From Vibrio thalassae (GTDB lineage Bacteria; Pseudomonadota; Gammaproteobacteria; Enterobacterales; Vibrionaceae), in contig NZ_OANU01000015.1 in assembly GCF_900089835.1 (NCBI RefSeq), positions 1 to 49,442 on the forward strand: 49,442 nucleotides of DNA, given 5' to 3'. Positions 39,599 to 49,090 of the stretch are shown piece by piece (within the stretch, counting starts at the first letter, position 1; every line of letters starts with the position of its first letter). A model generated the notes under the pieces. That model was not told where the DNA came from. It did no database searches and saw only the letters and a program-made list of their open reading frames with translations. Position numbers and translations under genes: made by a program.

Positions 39599-40267
39599 AT
39601 GTTTAAAAACTTACCTGTCGTTATCGCCGCGGCTTTTACTTTGACTGGATGCTTGACCACATCGCTAGAACAACTGGAGCAGCGTAAACTAACTTATGAG
39701 ACTTGGGATGTGCGCAAGGACAAAACCACTCCAGGTGCCATTATTGTTCGAGAGAGTGACCTGATTTTCAAGTACGTAACACCTGAGCAAGAAGCAAAAT
39801 TTCAATACGACTTATCTAAAGCACCGTATGCGAAGAATGTTGTGAAAGGTGTCATCACTAACACGACATCTGATTATGGTAACACTTTCAGCTTGTACAG
39901 TGTTCCAGCGACTGACTGGATTCCTGAGTATCAACGAATTAGCAAGTATGGTAATCAAGACCGAATCTTGGTCGACGCTGGCTCTACCTTGGTTCATGCG
40001 GTTTGTACTCAAACGAAGTCACGACTTGTCGGAGACATTCGCTCAGAGCAGACCTCAGCTATTAACGTCACGTTAGAGCCTAAAAAGTGCTATCAGGTGA
40101 TCACTAAACTCGATAACCCTCGCATGGGCTATACGTTGAGAAACAGTTTGGGTACCGATGCTAAACGTTCACATCTCAATGAAATCAACTGGTGGGAACA
40201 ATGTCATCATGAAACGGTTGTGGAAGAAATCGACTGTCGTTCAATTGGTGAAACACGATTTAATTAA
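39599..40267 (+). CDS. lipoprotein of unknown function
   Basis: The 222-residue protein has a lipobox LTGC (Cys18). The mature part is mixed alpha/beta with Cys near the middle and end (VCTQTK, KKCYQV, EQCHH, DCRS), perhaps disulphide-bonded. AAGGGAATTACTTA precedes the ATG. It is followed 16 nt later by the DinG gene. No family was recognised. Confidence 0.6.
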   Translation: MFKNLPVVIAAAFTLTGCLTTSLEQLEQRKLTYETWDVRKDKTTPGAIIVRESDLIFKYVTPEQEAKFQYDLSKAPYAKNVVKGVITNTTSDYGNTFSLYSVPATDWIPEYQRISKYGNQDRILVDAGSTLVHAVCTQTKSRLVGDIRSEQTSAINVTLEPKKCYQVITKLDNPRMGYTLRNSLGTDAKRSHLNEINWWEQCHHETVVEEIDCRSIGETRFN

Positions 40268-40283
40268 TAGGTGAGGTCTTCAA

Positions 40284-42383
40284 ATGAATATTGCAGAATC
40301 GGTTGTCGCAGAAATTAAATCAACCATTGACGAGTTATCTCACTTGGTGCCCCACTACACGAGGCGTACCTCTCAGTTAACAATGGTCAATGACATCCGC
40401 AATATTCTTTGTCGAGATCAATCCAGCAATGTGATTGTTTGTGAGGCAGGAACGGGCGTGGGCAAAACTATGGCTTACCTGTTAGGCGTCATACCTCATG
40501 CAAAGCTGAATAACAAATCAGTGGTCATCTCGACTGCGACAGTGACACTGCAAGAGCAAATCATCAACAAGGATTTGCCTCTTTTTCAAGCTGCATACCA
40601 TAAACCGTTGAGCGTAGCGCTGGCAAAAGGTCGTCAGCGCTACGTCTGTGCCGATAAGCTTAATAAAGCATTAGGCACTCAACAGCCTGAACTTGATTTT
40701 GAAGAGGCGCTCTTTCACTTGCCACCAACCGAACAGGATATGGCTACCTTGCGGCGAATGGCTTCCAAATTGGAGACTAACGATTGGAACGGCGATATCG
40801 ATTCTTGGAACGGCGAACTGTTACCAGAGCCTATTTGGTCAGCAGTCGCAAGTGACGCAAATGGCTGCAAGGTAAGCTTTTCAGCTCACAAATTTTGTCC
40901 GTTTCATATTGCTCGCTCTGAACTAAGTGGCGCCGATATCATCGTAGCCAATCACTCGTTGGTGGCAATGGATCTGCAGTTGGGCGGCGGGGTTTTACTG
41001 CCCAGTGTTGATGAAGCTGTCTATGTTTTCGACGAGGCACATAGAATGCCTGATATTGTTCGTGATGCAACTGCGTCCACAATGTCTTTGTCTAGCACAC
41101 TCTCGGTGCTGGAGTCACTGAACAAACTCGCAGATAAAAGAAAACTTACTGCTGCGCTCTCACCAAGTCTCTCACAGCGTATTAGCGATGAGATAAAAGT
41201 GAACGCCAACGATTTGATAAAGTCATTGAGGGCTTTGCAGGATTTCGTTGCGACGAATGAAGAGGTGCTTTTCCATGGTTCACAGTTTCATCGATTCGAA
41301 TTGGGAACTATCCCTAACGTATTTGAAAGCCTCTTGCTTGATGTTCAAACTTCGACAAAAGCAGTAAGACGAACACTGGGCAAAACTGGCAATCATCTGA
41401 AAGCTGAAATAATAGATGAGGGAAGTAATCTGGTTGCTGAAAAAGGACTGTCTGACCTCAGTTTCTTTATCGGCCGGATTGATTTGGTTTGGACAACAAC
41501 CAATTTGCTGATGACCCACCATACTGCCGGTATACAGCCTGCGAAGTGGCTCGAGCGGCGCGATGGGAAACTGTACTTAGCAGCCAGCGAGGTATCCGTT
41601 GGGAACTCGCTTCTTTCATGGCTTTGGAAAAAAAACAGTGGTGTGATACTGACCTCTGCAACGCTAAGATCTCTATCAGTATTCGATACCTATTTGTCGA
41701 GTACCGGCCTTAACCTTGCCAACCACGCTGCCGTTTTTTGCAGAGTGTATGAGTCACCGTTCGACTATCAATCACAAGCGAAGCTGATCATGCCTATTAA
41801 TTTACCGTTTGAACCCAATGACGCTGAGTACGTTACATGGTTAAAACACATTATGTTTAATCTTATCAAAGGCGAGCCGAGTTCACTGGTAATTTTTACA
41901 AGCCATGCGCAAATGCAGGCGGTAAGAACCGCTGTCGAGCATTCATGCACCACCAGCAAAATATTGCTGCAATGCCAAGGTGATGCTAGTCGTCAGGCCA
42001 TATTGGAAAACCACGCTAAGGCCATTGAACAAGGCTTGCGGTCGGTTCTGTTTGGTGTCAACTCCATGGCCGAAGGGCTGGATCTAAGAGGCGATTTACT
42101 CACCAACTTGATTATCGTCCGGTTGCCTTTCGAAATGCCGGAATCGCCTATTGCGGCCGCTCACATGGAGTACGAAAAATATCTCGGAAACAATGCGTTC
42201 TATACCGTCACGTTACCGAAGGCAAGCATTGCACTCATACAAAGCGTGGGGCGACTGATTAGAAGTGAAAACGATAGCGGCAAATGTACGATTTTGGATA
42301 AACGCATACAAACCAAAAACTATGGCGAAGACCTATTGTGCTCTTTGCCTCCGATGAGCAGAGAATATCGGCAAGTCACTTGA
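40284..42383 (+). CDS. dinG: DinG-type ATP-dependent DNA helicase
   Basis: This 699-residue XPD/DinG-family helicase has Walker A EAGTGVGKT (residues 54-62), motif Ia STATVTLQEQ, the DEAH box FDEAHRMPD (about 249-257) and motif VI SVGRLIRSE near the end. Cysteines in RYVCADK and GCKVSF..KFCPF, between the Walker A and the DEAH box, fit the iron-sulphur cluster. The family unwinds DNA 5'-3', including R-loops, D-loops and forks. As part of an element with its own clamp, it may help replication past barriers. Confidence 0.9.
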   Translation: MNIAESVVAEIKSTIDELSHLVPHYTRRTSQLTMVNDIRNILCRDQSSNVIVCEAGTGVGKTMAYLLGVIPHAKLNNKSVVISTATVTLQEQIINKDLPLFQAAYHKPLSVALAKGRQRYVCADKLNKALGTQQPELDFEEALFHLPPTEQDMATLRRMASKLETNDWNGDIDSWNGELLPEPIWSAVASDANGCKVSFSAHKFCPFHIARSELSGADIIVANHSLVAMDLQLGGGVLLPSVDEAVYVFDEAHRMPDIVRDATASTMSLSSTLSVLESLNKLADKRKLTAALSPSLSQRISDEIKVNANDLIKSLRALQDFVATNEEVLFHGSQFHRFELGTIPNVFESLLLDVQTSTKAVRRTLGKTGNHLKAEIIDEGSNLVAEKGLSDLSFFIGRIDLVWTTTNLLMTHHTAGIQPAKWLERRDGKLYLAASEVSVGNSLLSWLWKKNSGVILTSATLRSLSVFDTYLSSTGLNLANHAAVFCRVYESPFDYQSQAKLIMPINLPFEPNDAEYVTWLKHIMFNLIKGEPSSLVIFTSHAQMQAVRTAVEHSCTTSKILLQCQGDASRQAILENHAKAIEQGLRSVLFGVNSMAEGLDLRGDLLTNLIIVRLPFEMPESPIAAAHMEYEKYLGNNAFYTVTLPKASIALIQSVGRLIRSENDSGKCTILDKRIQTKNYGEDLLCSLPPMSREYRQVT

Positions 42384-42414
42384 TAACATCTTGCTGAAGA
42401 AGAGGAAATTAAAA

Positions 42415-42729
42415 ATGGATACTAGGCGAACCTGGAACATACCAAAAGTTGTTGTCTTCGTTGTGCACAACGCTTTTGCAATCGCATTTACTGTTATTCT
42501 TTGGCAGTGGGGTTTATCCCAACTGGCGTTAACGGGAGTATTATTCGCATTGCTCATGATGGTGCTCACTGTTGCCGTTTGGTTGCCAGTTATCGGCAGC
42601 ATTGTGATCGCTTTCATCGCATTTACGCACGTCCCAGCTCTCCAGTTCAATGGCGAGTTGCTCGCATTTCTACCCACTGTGATAATGGTATTGATTGGCG
42701 CTATGTATCCGAATCGCCTTACAGACTGA
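42415..42729 (+). CDS. 104-residue membrane protein
   Basis: The ATG at 42415 follows GAGGAAATTAAAA. Three to four hydrophobic segments are visible (about residues 12-30, 32-52, 53-75, 80-98). It lies 31 nt after DinG. No family was recognised. Confidence 0.55.
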   Translation: MDTRRTWNIPKVVVFVVHNAFAIAFTVILWQWGLSQLALTGVLFALLMMVLTVAVWLPVIGSIVIAFIAFTHVPALQFNGELLAFLPTVIMVLIGAMYPNRLTD

Positions 42730-42909
42730 TGACATTTGCTACTCACATCACCCGACGCGTCAACTAATTGTAAAATTATCAAACATGAGACTGACAATGG
42801 TCGAAGTTTTCTATAAACTTTCAATGATATATTTGAATTTGTTTTTATCCCGTATAAAGACTCATTGTTTAAAAATTATGTAGACTTAACACAAGGATGG
42901 TTGATATCG

Positions 42910-43299
42910 ATGCTATCGGTAGATCTTGCCAAAATGAAACTTTCAACCTCACTTATGATCGAGGCGGTTGTAAAGTTGCACGACCACGCGTGGATTGATG
43001 CTTTTCAAAATGGGGACTTTGATGCTGTCGACCTTGAATATCATTTTTATAATGTGGTTCGGCAAAATAAGATCCCAAACCTCGACTTATCCAAGCTACC
43101 TAAAGCAAAGTTAGCTAAGATCAAAGCGTTGGCTATGCATATCGATTTCGACTTGGGTGCGCACGCATTGGCGATGTGGGACGGTCTCGACATGGCCAAC
43201 ACGCCCGTTCTCAGGCGAGCTGGCGTAGCTCGAAGAGCGTTACAACACTTCTTTATCCATCGCGACAAAGACGATTCATCTGATTTTGCGGTGCACTAA
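42910..43299 (+). CDS. 129-residue hypothetical protein
   Basis: The ATG at 42910 follows AAGGATGG. It is a soluble helical protein (MLSVDLAKMKLSTSLMIEAV...) with KLPKAKLAKIKALAM and a C-terminal helix RRAGVARRALQHFF. Its end overlaps the convergent gene at 43276 by 24 nt. No family was recognised. Confidence 0.5.
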   Translation: MLSVDLAKMKLSTSLMIEAVVKLHDHAWIDAFQNGDFDAVDLEYHFYNVVRQNKIPNLDLSKLPKAKLAKIKALAMHIDFDLGAHALAMWDGLDMANTPVLRRAGVARRALQHFFIHRDKDDSSDFAVH

Positions 43300-44154
43300 A
43301 CACGTCCCTTCTATTAACGGTTCGTAACCTTCCAGAACAATGTGTTCTTTTTTTTCTTCTTCTGACTTCGAGTATATTTCCAACGAAGTGAAGTCGATTG
43401 GCTTAGAATTATTACTGACTAGTATCAACGGAGAGTGTGCCTTCTTGGGTGCATGTTTCGATTTGCCATCTACAATACTCGCCACGACATACTGCGGATG
43501 TAAACGTATAGTAGATTTCTTATAGATGTTCGTGGCCGTTTTAATTTTTAACTCTTGCGAACGGAGCTGCCAGTCATCTAAGCCTTTTGCCGCATATTGA
43601 TGTACGAACGCTAAAGCTTCCTCTTCCTTCATTCGTTTTAAACCGCTTTGAGATTCACACCAAGAGCTACGTACTCGATACGTTTCTGGTGTGACCAGAG
43701 GAATTTTACGGTGAAGTGTTTGAATTAAGATGTCCGGCATCAATGATTTTGACAATTCAGCACGCTTACGGCTCGCAGGTGCAGCCTGCTTAAGTAACTT
43801 AAACAGCGTTTTACGTTTTTTGCTGTTCTCCAGCACTGCTTGATGAATATCGTAACACTGGCTCTCATTCCCAAAAAATTGTATCAAACCTGTGTAGCGC
43901 TTCGGCAGATTTAACACTTCTCTATAGACCGGTTGCGGAAAAATAGACATTGATAAAGCTTCTTGGTAAGTCATATCAATGTTTTCAGGATAGATTCTGC
44001 TCGGCAATGCCTCTCCTCTCGCAAACTGTGGCACCGATTGAATTGATTTAAACACTGGATTTAGTGCTGTTAATGAATCGTAGATATGCTGATTACTCAA
44101 CGTAAGATCTTCGATATGCTCTATGAGTTTTTGTTTTAAATAGATAGAAGCCAT
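43276..44154 (-). CDS. Tus-like replication terminus binding protein (tentative)
   Basis: This 292-residue basic protein resembles Tus in length and in a C-terminal order of motifs: an ETYRV..S..SGLKR segment like the Tus NAYRTL..RFGW region, ELKIKTATN like NAKLKIKRP, a basic KSKHAPKKAHSPLILVSNN like QVQHACPTPLIALIN, and EGYEPLIEGTCLVHR like the final strand. Tus blocks replication forks at Ter sites in one direction. The match is by eye and distant. An alternative is an unrelated DNA-binding protein. A Ter-like sequence lies upstream. Confidence 0.5.
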   Translation of the reverse strand: MASIYLKQKLIEHIEDLTLSNQHIYDSLTALNPVFKSIQSVPQFARGEALPSRIYPENIDMTYQEALSMSIFPQPVYREVLNLPKRYTGLIQFFGNESQCYDIHQAVLENSKKRKTLFKLLKQAAPASRKRAELSKSLMPDILIQTLHRKIPLVTPETYRVRSSWCESQSGLKRMKEEEALAFVHQYAAKGLDDWQLRSQELKIKTATNIYKKSTIRLHPQYVVASIVDGKSKHAPKKAHSPLILVSNNSKPIDFTSLEIYSKSEEEKKEHIVLEGYEPLIEGTCLVHRKIR

Positions 44155-44192
44155 TACTTGCCAATCACTCGATATACTTTATCGTGACATCG

Positions 44193-44217
44193 CATTTACA
44201 ATTACACTACAAATATT
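44193..44217 (-). promoter_or_regulatory. Ter-like sequence upstream of the Tus-like gene (speculative)
   Basis: The minus strand reads TTTGTAGTGTAATTGTAAAT. Aligned with the E. coli Ter core TGTTGTAAYTA, about eight of eleven positions agree. E. coli tus is autoregulated by a Ter site at its own promoter, so the position is apt. The match alone could be chance. A TATTATT/AATAATA inverted repeat follows at about 44223-44250. Confidence 0.25.
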
Positions 44218-44317
44218 GGCGTATATTATTAATTGGTCAATAATAAGTCAAAATTTTGTCAGTGTTGTCAACGATAGAGTGAGGTGTGGCATTGATTCTG
44301 CTGACCGTTCACAAAAC

Positions 44318-44350
44318 GAAAAAAGCGCCCAAGCAAGAGCTAGGACGCTT
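44318..44350 (-). terminator. intrinsic terminator of the protease gene
   Basis: On the minus strand AAGCGTCC and GGGCGCTT (one G-U pair) enclose a smaller stem-loop and are followed by TTTTTTCG. It lies about 27 nt after the protease stop. Confidence 0.75.
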
Positions 44351-44376
44351 TCAAGAAGCTGATTATCTTGTCGTTA

Positions 44377-45762
44377 TCACGTTTTTCGCTTTCTTATTCT
44401 TAGCGTCAGCCCTACCAACGCAAATAATGAGAACAGACCGAAAGAACCACCGCTTTCAGAGCCACCGCTTTCTTTGTTACCCGATTCAGGCACTTCGATG
44501 TTATTCGAGGCTATCGTATAGCTGATTGGGAATTGCGTATCTAGCGAGTCGCCCAGATAGATGGTTGCGTTCTTTTTCTCCGTGATTGCTTGCTTATCTT
44601 TATTCAGCACCATAGTGACTTCGCAGCTTTCACCCGATTGCAGCGTCACCGCACAACCCGAAATATCAAACATACCTGTCGAGTCTATCACGTAAGGCGA
44701 CAGCGTTTCGCTCGATGCAGTTAAGTTTTGCACCATGAACGTTTTGGTTTCACTTGCAGCGTAGCCACTTTCGACTTCCATCTCGATACTCTTTGGTGCT
44801 GCCACTTGGTTGATGGCCTCTCGTATAATGTCGAAGTAAAAGCCTAGGTGGGTGAATTGTGTACTCACTGTGCCATTCGTCGATTTGGCAAATGCCACGA
44901 CGTTATCCGTACCATCTATGACAAGAGGAGTGCCTGAATCGCCAGTATAGGGCGTGCTACCAATGGTTGTAGCATACCCGTTTAGACGGTCGCGCATAAT
45001 ATAGTCACATTGGTTGCCATCATTCGCGCAAGCGCCTTTACCACCGTCACCATTGGGATTATTCGGCAAATAGTCATAATCAGCTAAAACAAATGAGACC
45101 GTCGTCTTGTTCATTACCCTCGGTCGAGTGCCATTTTCATCCACTCCCCAACCTCGGAACGTTACGTCTTGTCCGTTGGTGATAGGAAACGTGTTTGATC
45201 TTGGGTTAAACGTTGGCTCTAACGTAGCATGACTGACTTGAGAAAGCGGTGTTGCCAATTTCAACAGAGCTATATCTTTCGCCCAGACAGAGTCGTAATA
45301 GTCATGATCAACAAGCAAATCGTTGAGTGACCAATCCGCAGCAGGATATTGCGCCTTAACGTAAGCCAGTTCCGTATCCGCTGCCGCCTTTGCAATGTTT
45401 TCCTTGGCTACCGTATCGAATAACGGTATGACTTGATAAGTCGTACCAGTTCCGGTTGTACTGTAGGTCTCAACGTTCTGATAGACGCGAATTTTATTCG
45501 ACGCCCCATTGTCGATGAAATAGTCAATCGTAACCTTTCCGCTGTCATCTGCGCCAAGATCCGCGACACAGTGTGCCGCAGTCACGATGTAATCACCCGC
45601 AATCAACAATCCTCCGCAGTCCATTGATTTCGAGTGGTTCTCTAGTTCGAATCGAACGATGTAATCTTTGTACTCGCTCGCTGCTACTTCACTGCCATAT
45701 TTGACCGCGAGGGCATTTGTACACGAAAGTGATGCTATAGCCAACATACATATACGTTTCAT
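44377..45762 (-). CDS. secreted trypsin-like serine protease with GlyGly-CTERM tail
   Basis: This 461-residue protein has a signal peptide (residues 1-19), a chymotrypsin-fold domain with His64 (TAAHC), Asp163 (AKDIALL) and Ser276 (TGDSGTPL), a beta domain (about 335-430), then a Ser/Gly spacer and a C-terminal helix GLFSLFALVGLTLRIRKRK. That tail is the GlyGly-CTERM signal processed by rhombosortase and used by type II secreted Vibrio proteases such as VesB. The usual IVGG activation site is replaced by VKYGSEV, so zymogen activation may differ. It is cargo on this element. Confidence 0.85.
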   Translation of the reverse strand: MKRICMLAIASLSCTNALAVKYGSEVAASEYKDYIVRFELENHSKSMDCGGLLIAGDYIVTAAHCVADLGADDSGKVTIDYFIDNGASNKIRVYQNVETYSTTGTGTTYQVIPLFDTVAKENIAKAAADTELAYVKAQYPAADWSLNDLLVDHDYYDSVWAKDIALLKLATPLSQVSHATLEPTFNPRSNTFPITNGQDVTFRGWGVDENGTRPRVMNKTTVSFVLADYDYLPNNPNGDGGKGACANDGNQCDYIMRDRLNGYATTIGSTPYTGDSGTPLVIDGTDNVVAFAKSTNGTVSTQFTHLGFYFDIIREAINQVAAPKSIEMEVESGYAASETKTFMVQNLTASSETLSPYVIDSTGMFDISGCAVTLQSGESCEVTMVLNKDKQAITEKKNATIYLGDSLDTQFPISYTIASNNIEVPESGNKESGGSESGGSFGLFSLFALVGLTLRIRKRKT

Positions 45763-46025
45763 TCTGAGTTTCCTACTTCTGTTTTATTTACAGCCTACTT
45801 TACCTTCGATTCTTCAAATGCAAGTGGGCTATATTTTTTGTCTATGCCGACATTAGTGTATTGCAATTTTTCTAATTTGTTCGGTCCTTATATCGGCATT
45901 TGAGGTGCTTTCATGATAAATATGCTCACAGTGGGATATGTATCCACAAAATCTGTGTACTTCTCTGTGGATTTCACTACTAACATTATGATATATGAGA
46001 TTTTTATCAGTGATATGAACGAGAG
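45763..46025. other. intergenic region
   Basis: These 263 nt are AT-rich and hold the protease promoter region on the minus strand. No gene or strong repeat was found. The gene ending at 46026 has no clear terminator. Confidence 0.4.
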
Positions 46026-46256
46026 CTAAGGAACAAAGTCCATCTGCAAGCAAGCGTAGACATGGAGGTTATTAACTTCGCCATTTTGCCATTGTTCTCG
46101 CAGTTCATACCATCTTCCAGCACACGCCTGATCATCGGTTTTCGCTCTCGGTAGTGCCGTCTGATACATTGTTTCCGATTCCTGACGGATTTTCGAATTG
46201 AGCAGAGTAAGTATTTCTGTCTGCTTTTTTTCAGTGAGGTTGTTAAAATAGGCCAT
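46026..46256 (-). CDS. 76-residue protein downstream of PRTRC ThiF
   Basis: The start ATG at 46256 (MAYFNNLTEKKQ) has AGGAC about 12 nt upstream; a longer frame overlaps the ThiF gene. It is small and helical, with Cys in DQACAGRWYEL. It lies 28 nt after the ThiF gene and is probably co-transcribed with it. Not recognised as a known PRTRC component. Confidence 0.5.
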   Translation of the reverse strand: MAYFNNLTEKKQTEILTLLNSKIRQESETMYQTALPRAKTDDQACAGRWYELREQWQNGEVNNLHVYACLQMDFVP

Positions 46257-46284
46257 TACTATAGGTGTCCTAGACGATTTAAAC

Positions 46285-47061
46285 TCAACGTTCTGTAAGT
46301 GATTTGCGAGGGTTATTGATCGAGGGCGTGTATCCAAACATTGCCCACGTTTCTTCACAGACTCGAATTGGATCGACAGTCAACGTTTCTGTATCGAAGT
46401 ACGCACCGTGTACTTCGATTTCACCATGACGGAGTAACCGCCACAGTATTTGAGCGCAAATTCTTGCTGCAAATTGATTTGTACCAAGTTCTTGACGGTT
46501 GATACTTTCTTCGGCGCTGCAACTCTTTTTCTCTGCATCGTCATCGGTCAGTTGGCTGTAGTCGTAAAGCGCACAGACGTTGGGGAGATAAGTCGCATTA
46601 CCAAGCTCGCCTAATACCACCTGTCCGGCTGTGGCGTTATTCCCCATGTCAGCCCACAAGGTATGTTTGCTCGGCTTCATCTTGCTGATTTCAAAGCGAG
46701 TCGATGGTCTATCAAGCGCGGTGATAATAATGTCGGGTTTCAGTTCATGCAATTCACTTAGACAAGCGTTGTAGGGGTGCGCTACCCATTCTTTTCCGTG
46801 AAGATTGTTCGCTTGCCAAACCATTGCTTCTGCCTTGTTAACCCCAATTTGAATGTCAAAAAACGCTTGTCTCGCTACATTGGCTTGCGTCACTACACCT
46901 GAGTCATACACATGGACTTCAAACCCTGTTTGGCTATCCAATGCTCTCAATGTGCGATCTAACTGCATAAGCTCTAGGGCCATTGCGCTGCCACTACCGC
47001 CAACTCCTACGAGTGCAACTTTTAACTCTCTGCCCAACTTCTCCAATGGGATTCTATACAT
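46285..47061 (-). CDS. PRTRC-type ThiF/E1-like protein
   Basis: This 258-residue Rossmann-fold protein of the ThiF/E1 family has the nucleotide motif VALVGVGGSGSAMA near residue 16, then VYDSGVVTQANVARQAF (the Asp and Arg of E1-like adenylation), and ITALDRPSTR. PRTRC systems on plasmids encode this E1-like protein beside an E2-like protein B and a ubiquitin-like protein C. The start ATG at 47061 follows AAGGATAAAACC. A Cys for thioester formation could be one of those in the CSAEES region. The target is unknown. Confidence 0.8.
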   Translation of the reverse strand: MYRIPLEKLGRELKVALVGVGGSGSAMALELMQLDRTLRALDSQTGFEVHVYDSGVVTQANVARQAFFDIQIGVNKAEAMVWQANNLHGKEWVAHPYNACLSELHELKPDIIITALDRPSTRFEISKMKPSKHTLWADMGNNATAGQVVLGELGNATYLPNVCALYDYSQLTDDDAEKKSCSAEESINRQELGTNQFAARICAQILWRLLRHGEIEVHGAYFDTETLTVDPIRVCEETWAMFGYTPSINNPRKSLTER

Positions 47062-47071
47062 GGTTTTATCC

Positions 47072-47746
47072 TTATCGTTGGATGAAAGTGCCAAGCGTCC
47101 CCATGACGCTGAGTTCACTGACTTTTATAGGTTCAGTTCTTTTACGTTCAAGCCATGCGTAGTAATTGGAATAGCAGCCCAATGTGGGATCTCGAAAAAG
47201 GTTCTTGTAATTAAAGTGGGTTTTTGTCGAGTTGAGGTATGCCTCTGATATTTCATCGATGGAGCCGTTGGTCGGCAGCGTACATGAGCCAAGGCAAATG
47301 TTGCCACTCGAATAGATGTTTGGTAAGGGCGCATAATAGACTTTTGTTTCAAGTGTTGGGCGCGTTTTGGCTGCGCGAATGACCCCAACTGAAAGCGACC
47401 CTTTCTGATACTTAAAAACGAACGTACACCACTTGATAGGACTGGCGAACTTTCGCTTTGCATAATTAAAAAATAACGGCTGATTCGGTCTTGGTGTGTA
47501 CGTCCATACCTTGAGCATTGCGCTGTTTACAAGAATACGTGGATCGATAATTTCGTTTACACTGTTGCTGCAAAGAGACTCAATAAACTCAGCTCGACTT
47601 ATCACTCTTGCGTTAGCGATAGTATTGTCATCGTTGACATCATAAGCGGTCAGAAACGACTCTTTGCCGAAGTGCTCTAATACAAACGCTTCCTTTCTGT
47701 AAGTAATATTATTTGCAACATTCTCTACGGGTTCAAAATTGAACAT
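47072..47746 (-). CDS. PRTRC system protein B (E2-like)
   Basis: This 224-residue protein resembles PRTRC protein B: SLSVGVIRAAKTRPTLETKV, then YYAPLPNIYSSGNICLGSC with a Cys at the expected E2-like position, then SEAYLNSTKTHFNY. It lies 10 nt before the ThiF gene, the usual neighbour. It may pass a ubiquitin-like protein from E1 to a target, or have lost that role; function in this family is not established. Confidence 0.75.
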   Translation of the reverse strand: MFNFEPVENVANNITYRKEAFVLEHFGKESFLTAYDVNDDNTIANARVISRAEFIESLCSNSVNEIIDPRILVNSAMLKVWTYTPRPNQPLFFNYAKRKFASPIKWCTFVFKYQKGSLSVGVIRAAKTRPTLETKVYYAPLPNIYSSGNICLGSCTLPTNGSIDEISEAYLNSTKTHFNYKNLFRDPTLGCYSNYYAWLERKRTEPIKVSELSVMGTLGTFIQR

Positions 47747-47801
47747 GGATAATGGCCTCTTTAACGATTGATAGCTCTAGTCTATGGTCATTTCTGAATA
47801 A

Positions 47802-49025
47802 TCAAGTCAAGACAACAACACTTGATTTCTTTAGGCCGTGAGTGCTTGCGTAGCTCTCTCGAAGTGTATCTTCTCTACCAAGCCACGTTAGCGCTTCATA
47901 CATTTGAATGGCGAGTCGGTTTTTAGCTATCGTGACCAACGTTTCTATCGCTTTCGCGGGAGTCAAGATCATGCGACTATCCGCATATTCCGCTATCTCT
48001 TGATATTGTTGATTAAGCTGTGAAGCGACTTCCTCGGAGTCCGTCAAAAAATGCATTGGGTAGCTGTGAGAATCCATATCCATCGCTTGCCAATCCAATT
48101 TTGTGAACTGCTCTTGTAGCCATTGTACTAACGGATGGTCAATACTCTTTTTCTTGCCGTAACACAATAGACTCTGCATTACAGTGATTTGGTCGATCAC
48201 GTCTTCTTTGATTTCTGACATATCTGTCGCTTCACAGTAGCCAAAGTCGGAAAGGTATTCATTCTCAACGAGTTCGTCCCACACATCTTCTGGTGTCCCC
48301 GTATCTAACATCGTTCCAGCGTATTCTTGAATATGATTAAAATCATAAACAGCATCAATAATGGCCTCTGGACTGGCTCTGAGCAGCGCATCGTCACTGT
48401 TACGTATTACGACACCAAGTAGGGATTTTGCCAATTCACCATTAAGCGAGTTGATGACTGTCAGTTCAGTGACCTCAGTAGTGAGTTCAAGGTAAATCTT
48501 CTCCGCATTATCAAAGTCGTAGCAATGATGATTGCGTATTCCTACACTCAGCCCTCCCAAACAGGCGTTCTGCATAGCTTTAACCATCGACTCAAACGCT
48601 GTGCGCTCTACGTTAAAACCGTTGTCATGGAGTGTGCTAAATAGCGACTCTTTCATTTCGCCAGTTGCTGTCTCTAACTCTTTCATAACGGACGACTGGA
48701 TGCTCTTTAGCAAACAAGTCAGAAAGGATTGCAATGGCAGAGTGTTAGCAAAGAGAGCATCAACCGCATTGTCATGGCCTAGCTCACTTGCCAGTTCTAT
48801 TAACTCAATCAAGTGGTTTTTGTCGAAATCCTCGATACTGACTAACTGCGTTTCGAAATGGCTTGAAGCTCTGTCTATAGCTGCTTGAGCCAACGCATTT
48901 TTGTTGCAGTCAAGGATAGCGCGGTTTTGGGGCTGGCTGGCACTCTTATCTGAGAACACTGAAACGCCATGTTGGTGGCCTCGCTCTCTTTTTGTTTCTG
49001 CTCTTTCTGTGATTGCTTCAACCAT
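47802..49025 (-). CDS. 407-residue hypothetical protein in the PRTRC cluster
   Basis: I do not recognise this soluble acidic helical protein. It sits between the protein C fragment and protein B, the place of protein F in many PRTRC clusters, so it may be a diverged F; this is position only. Start ATG at 49025 has AAAGGGCAGAAAC upstream. Another frame from 49063 (MSVKQSVKQRAETW) overlaps and has AGGACT before it, so the true 5' end may differ or a frameshift may be present. Confidence 0.55.
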   Translation of the reverse strand: MVEAITERAETKRERGHQHGVSVFSDKSASQPQNRAILDCNKNALAQAAIDRASSHFETQLVSIEDFDKNHLIELIELASELGHDNAVDALFANTLPLQSFLTCLLKSIQSSVMKELETATGEMKESLFSTLHDNGFNVERTAFESMVKAMQNACLGGLSVGIRNHHCYDFDNAEKIYLELTTEVTELTVINSLNGELAKSLLGVVIRNSDDALLRASPEAIIDAVYDFNHIQEYAGTMLDTGTPEDVWDELVENEYLSDFGYCEATDMSEIKEDVIDQITVMQSLLCYGKKKSIDHPLVQWLQEQFTKLDWQAMDMDSHSYPMHFLTDSEEVASQLNQQYQEIAEYADSRMILTPAKAIETLVTIAKNRLAIQMYEALTWLGREDTLRESYASTHGLKKSSVVVLT

Positions 49026-49090
49026 GTTTCTGCCCTTTGTTTTACGCTCTGTTTTACGCTCATAGTCCTACCCTTGACTGCATTCCAATG

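Noticed and set aside
44286..44525. 79-codon plus-strand frame downstream of the protease
   Set aside because: It spans the protease terminator and the antisense of its C-terminal helix; no ribosome site fits.
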